Shown in pieces: positions 61,967 through 64,000 of a stretch of DNA of 64,000 nucleotides (the first letter of the stretch is position 1; every line of letters begins with the position of its first letter). The DNA is from Bordetella petrii (GTDB taxonomy: Bacteria; Pseudomonadota; Gammaproteobacteria; Burkholderiales; Burkholderiaceae_B). The translations under genes were made by a program, and so were the position numbers. The DNA is taken from the NCBI GenBank assembly GCA_017745595.1, contig WMBV01000030.1, forward strand, positions 1 to 64,000, written 5' to 3'. The notes below the pieces were generated by a model that searched no databases, was not told where the DNA came from, and worked only from the letters and a program-made list of their open reading frames with translations.

Positions 61967-63214
61967 CTACAAGGTGAAACTGTGTCGCCCCAGCGCCGCC
62001 ACGCGCCCGGCGATGCGGTCGGCCAGCAGGCCGGCGCTGCCCGCCGCCAGGGTGAAACCCAGGGCGCCATGGCCCGCGTTGATCCACAGGTTCCGGTACG
62101 GCGTCGCGCCTATCACCGGCTTGCTGTCGGGCCGGGCGGGACGCAGGCCGGCCCAGGCCTGCGGCTCGCCGGCAGCCTCCAGGCGCGGCAGATAGCGCGC
62201 CACCTGGCTCTTCAGGCTGGCGATCCGCCGGGCGTCGATCGCCGCCGAACGGTCGCCGATATCCATCATGCCGGCCACGCGCAGGCGGTCGCCCAGGCGC
62301 GCGTACACCACTTTGTTGTGCACGTCGCTCAGGCTGGTCAGGGGCGCGCGGCTGCGCGCCGTCAGCCGGTACGTCAGGCTGTAGCCTTTCAATGGATAGA
62401 TCAGCGGATTCATGCCGGCCTGGCGGGCCAGCCGCTGCGCGCCCACGCCGTTGGCAATGACGTAGCCGTCGGCCCGGATCGGGCCGCCCGGCGTATCCAG
62501 CGCCACCACGCGGCCTTGACGGGTATGCAGGCGACGCACTTCGGTATTGAAGTGGAAACGCACCGGCTCGCGGCGCTCTTCCAGCGTGCGCCGCAGTTCG
62601 GCGCACAGCTTCAGGCAATCCCCGGCATCTTCGGTGGGCGTGAAGATGCCACCCACCACGCGCGCCGAGATATCGGCCAGCGCGGGTTCCAGCGCCAGGC
62701 ATTCGTCCACGTCCAGGGCCCGCTGCTCGCAGCCCAGTGTGGCCTGGTAGCGCATCTGCGCCAGCGCGTGCGCATAAGCCGCCGCATCCTGGTACACCAG
62801 CAGCTTGCCCGACGACGTGAAATCGAAGTCCAGCCGTTCGCGCGCCACCAGCTGATGCATCAAAGTGCGGCTGTACAGCCCCAGCTGCAGCAGTTCGGCG
62901 GTGGTGCGGCGGGTGGTGCCGCGCCGGCACGCCCCCAGAAAGCCCAGGCCCCAGCGCCATAGTGCCGGGTCGGCGCGCAGGCGCAGCCGCAAGGGACCGT
63001 CCTGGTCGGTCAGCCACGACGGCAGTTTGGGCAGCACCGCCGGATCGGCCAGCGGCGCCACGAAGCTGTAACTCAGCTGCGCGCCATTGGCCTGGCTGGT
63101 GGCCAGGCCGGGGGCCGGGCCGGATTCGACCACGCTGACGCCGTATCCCGCCTCGCGCAGAAAATAGGCGGTGGTCATGCCGATGATGCCCGCGCCGATC
63201 ACGACAATATGCAT
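61967..63214 (-). CDS. D-amino acid dehydrogenase, small-subunit type (DadA-like)
   Basis: The 415-residue FAD enzyme has the dinucleotide fold start VVIGAGIIGMTTAYFLREAGY, QANGAQLSYSFVAPLADP, and the closing TPYRNLWINAGHGALGFTLAAGSAGLLADRIAG, all as in DadA. It oxidises D-amino acids to 2-oxo acids and ammonia, passing electrons to the respiratory chain. It follows the TPP-dependent enzyme gene by eight bases and precedes the transporter genes. No alanine racemase gene (dadX) is adjacent, which supports a role with imported D-compounds. The symbol is left blank because paralogues are common. Confidence 0.92.
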   Translation of the reverse strand: MHIVVIGAGIIGMTTAYFLREAGYGVSVVESGPAPGLATSQANGAQLSYSFVAPLADPAVLPKLPSWLTDQDGPLRLRLRADPALWRWGLGFLGACRRGTTRRTTAELLQLGLYSRTLMHQLVARERLDFDFTSSGKLLVYQDAAAYAHALAQMRYQATLGCEQRALDVDECLALEPALADISARVVGGIFTPTEDAGDCLKLCAELRRTLEERREPVRFHFNTEVRRLHTRQGRVVALDTPGGPIRADGYVIANGVGAQRLARQAGMNPLIYPLKGYSLTYRLTARSRAPLTSLSDVHNKVVYARLGDRLRVAGMMDIGDRSAAIDARRIASLKSQVARYLPRLEAAGEPQAWAGLRPARPDSKPVIGATPYRNLWINAGHGALGFTLAAGSAGLLADRIAGRVAALGRHSFTL

Positions 63215-63222
63215 GGCGGGCC

Positions 63223-64000
63223 TCAGGCTTGCGGCGCGGCCGCGCGGGCGCGCAGCTGTCCGATGGTGGCCGCCGCCGAAATGTGCTGCAGGCTGGTACG
63301 CACCGCGACAATTGCCGGGCGCCGGGCGGACAGCGCTTCGCGCAGGGCCGCCTCGATCTGCCCGCTGTGCGTTACCTCGAAACCCAGCGCCCCGTAAGTG
63401 CGCGCCATCGCGGCAAAATCGGGGTTGTGCAGCGCCGTCGCGCTGACGCGGGCCGGAAAATGCTTTTCCTGGTGCATGCGTATCGTGCCGTACGAGCCGT
63501 TATCCGCCACGATCAACACCGGATGGGCGCCGCACTGCATGGCGGTGGCCAGTTCGTTGCCCGTCATCAGAAAGCCGCCATCGCCCACGAAGCACGCCAC
63601 CTGGCGTTCCGGGCAGCGCAAGCTGGCCGCCACCGCCGCCGGCACGCCGTAGCCCATCGCGCCGGACGACGGCGCCAGCATGGCGCGGCCGCCGCCAAAG
63701 CGCATCAGGCGCTGCACCCAGCCGCCGAAGTTGCCCGAGTCGATCGTCACAATCGCATCGGCGGCCAGAATGCGGTCGGCCGCCCGCGCCACGGCGCCGA
63801 ATACGACGCCGTCGTCGGCATCGGCCGGCCCGCTCCAGTCGCGCAGGCTGGCCGCCACCCGGTGCAGCCGGGCGCTCCAGTCCAGGTGGCCTTCATGCGG
63901 CCGCGGCGGGGCGCAGGCCAGCAGGTCCCGCAAAAAGGCCGTGGGATCGGCCACCAGCCCCAGGGCCACGCGGCGCACGTGCCCCACCGCCGCGGCGTCC
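63223..64000 (-). CDS. Thiamine-diphosphate-dependent enzyme, acetolactate-synthase-like (partial)
   Basis: This C-terminal part of about 259 residues runs out of the window. It has the middle-to-PP domain: VTIDSGNFGGWVQRLMRF, then the ThDP-Mg motif GDGGFLMTGNELATAMQCGAHP ending in the Asn of VADNGSYGTIRMHQ. The family includes acetolactate synthase, benzoylformate/phenylpyruvate decarboxylase and oxalyl-CoA decarboxylase. The operon, in which DadA yields 2-oxo acids, suggests a 2-oxo-acid decarboxylase or carboligase (inference). The reading frame is open to base 64000, so the true start lies outside. Confidence 0.88.
   Translation of the reverse strand, partial: DAAAVGHVRRVALGLVADPTAFLRDLLACAPPRPHEGHLDWSARLHRVAASLRDWSGPADADDGVVFGAVARAADRILAADAIVTIDSGNFGGWVQRLMRFGGGRAMLAPSSGAMGYGVPAAVAASLRCPERQVACFVGDGGFLMTGNELATAMQCGAHPVLIVADNGSYGTIRMHQEKHFPARVSATALHNPDFAAMARTYGALGFEVTHSGQIEAALREALSARRPAIVAVRTSLQHISAAATIGQLRARAAAPQA

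Overview
This is a GC-rich (roughly two-thirds G+C) chromosomal window from a betaproteobacterium of the Alcaligenaceae, most like Bordetella or Achromobacter. The basis is gene content and gene style: a tripartite-tricarboxylate (Bug-type) binding protein, a Bordetella-type type VI secretion locus, the apbC/metG neighbourhood, and a family of 31-bp palindromes with arms GGTGTCTGACTCCC/GGGTGTCAGACACC scattered between genes. Species cannot be fixed from the sequence alone.

Layout. (1) 1-1.6 kb: the tail of an IS110-type transposase, then a minus-strand orfX-sodA unit behind a Fur-box-like site. (2) 1.6-7.7 kb: a catabolic cluster with a hydroxypyruvate-isomerase-like enzyme, a Rieske oxygenase, a Bug solute-binding protein, a phthalate-dioxygenase-type reductase, a LysR regulator and a fumarylacetoacetase-family hydrolase; it looks like a complete ring-hydroxylation or O-demethylation module for an unidentified aromatic acid. 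(3) 7.7-27.4 kb: mostly housekeeping genes, namely a BaiN-type flavoprotein, an Orn/Lys/Arg decarboxylase, a VOC protein, a GNAT protein, dcd, tamB-tamA-apbC, metG, a PLD-family lipoprotein, trhO and a META-domain lipoprotein.

(4) 26.6-50.5 kb: a nearly complete type VI secretion system. One minus-strand run reads tssA-tssB-tssC-hcp-tagJ-tssE-tssF-DUF3540-tssG-DUF2778-DUF2195-tssH; a second reads tssJ-tssK-tssL-tssM-tagF-pseudokinase. A plus-strand fha gene lies between them and a plus-strand atypical response regulator lies at the end. Twelve of the thirteen core genes are here; vgrG (tssI) and a PAAR gene are not. The DUF2778/DUF2195 pair looks like a peptidoglycan-targeting effector with its periplasmic immunity protein. 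The usual Thr-phosphorylation control looks degenerate: the kinase-like protein lacks catalytic residues, the FHA domain has lost consensus Ser and His, and no PppA phosphatase is present.

(5) 50.8-55.2 kb: small accessory genes, including a DUF4105 membrane protein, a Cys-rich four-helix copper-binding protein, DUF2269, an SDR-DoxX fusion, an unknown membrane protein and a BON-domain protein. (6) 55.3-64 kb: a minus-strand operon for D-amino-acid derivatives, containing a TPP-dependent enzyme (cut by the window end), a DadA-type dehydrogenase, an oligopeptide ABC transporter with a fused two-domain ATPase, and a D-aminoacylase.

No rRNA, tRNA or CRISPR array was seen. Many long open frames lie antisense to the genes above; they are a by-product of the high G+C content and were left out.
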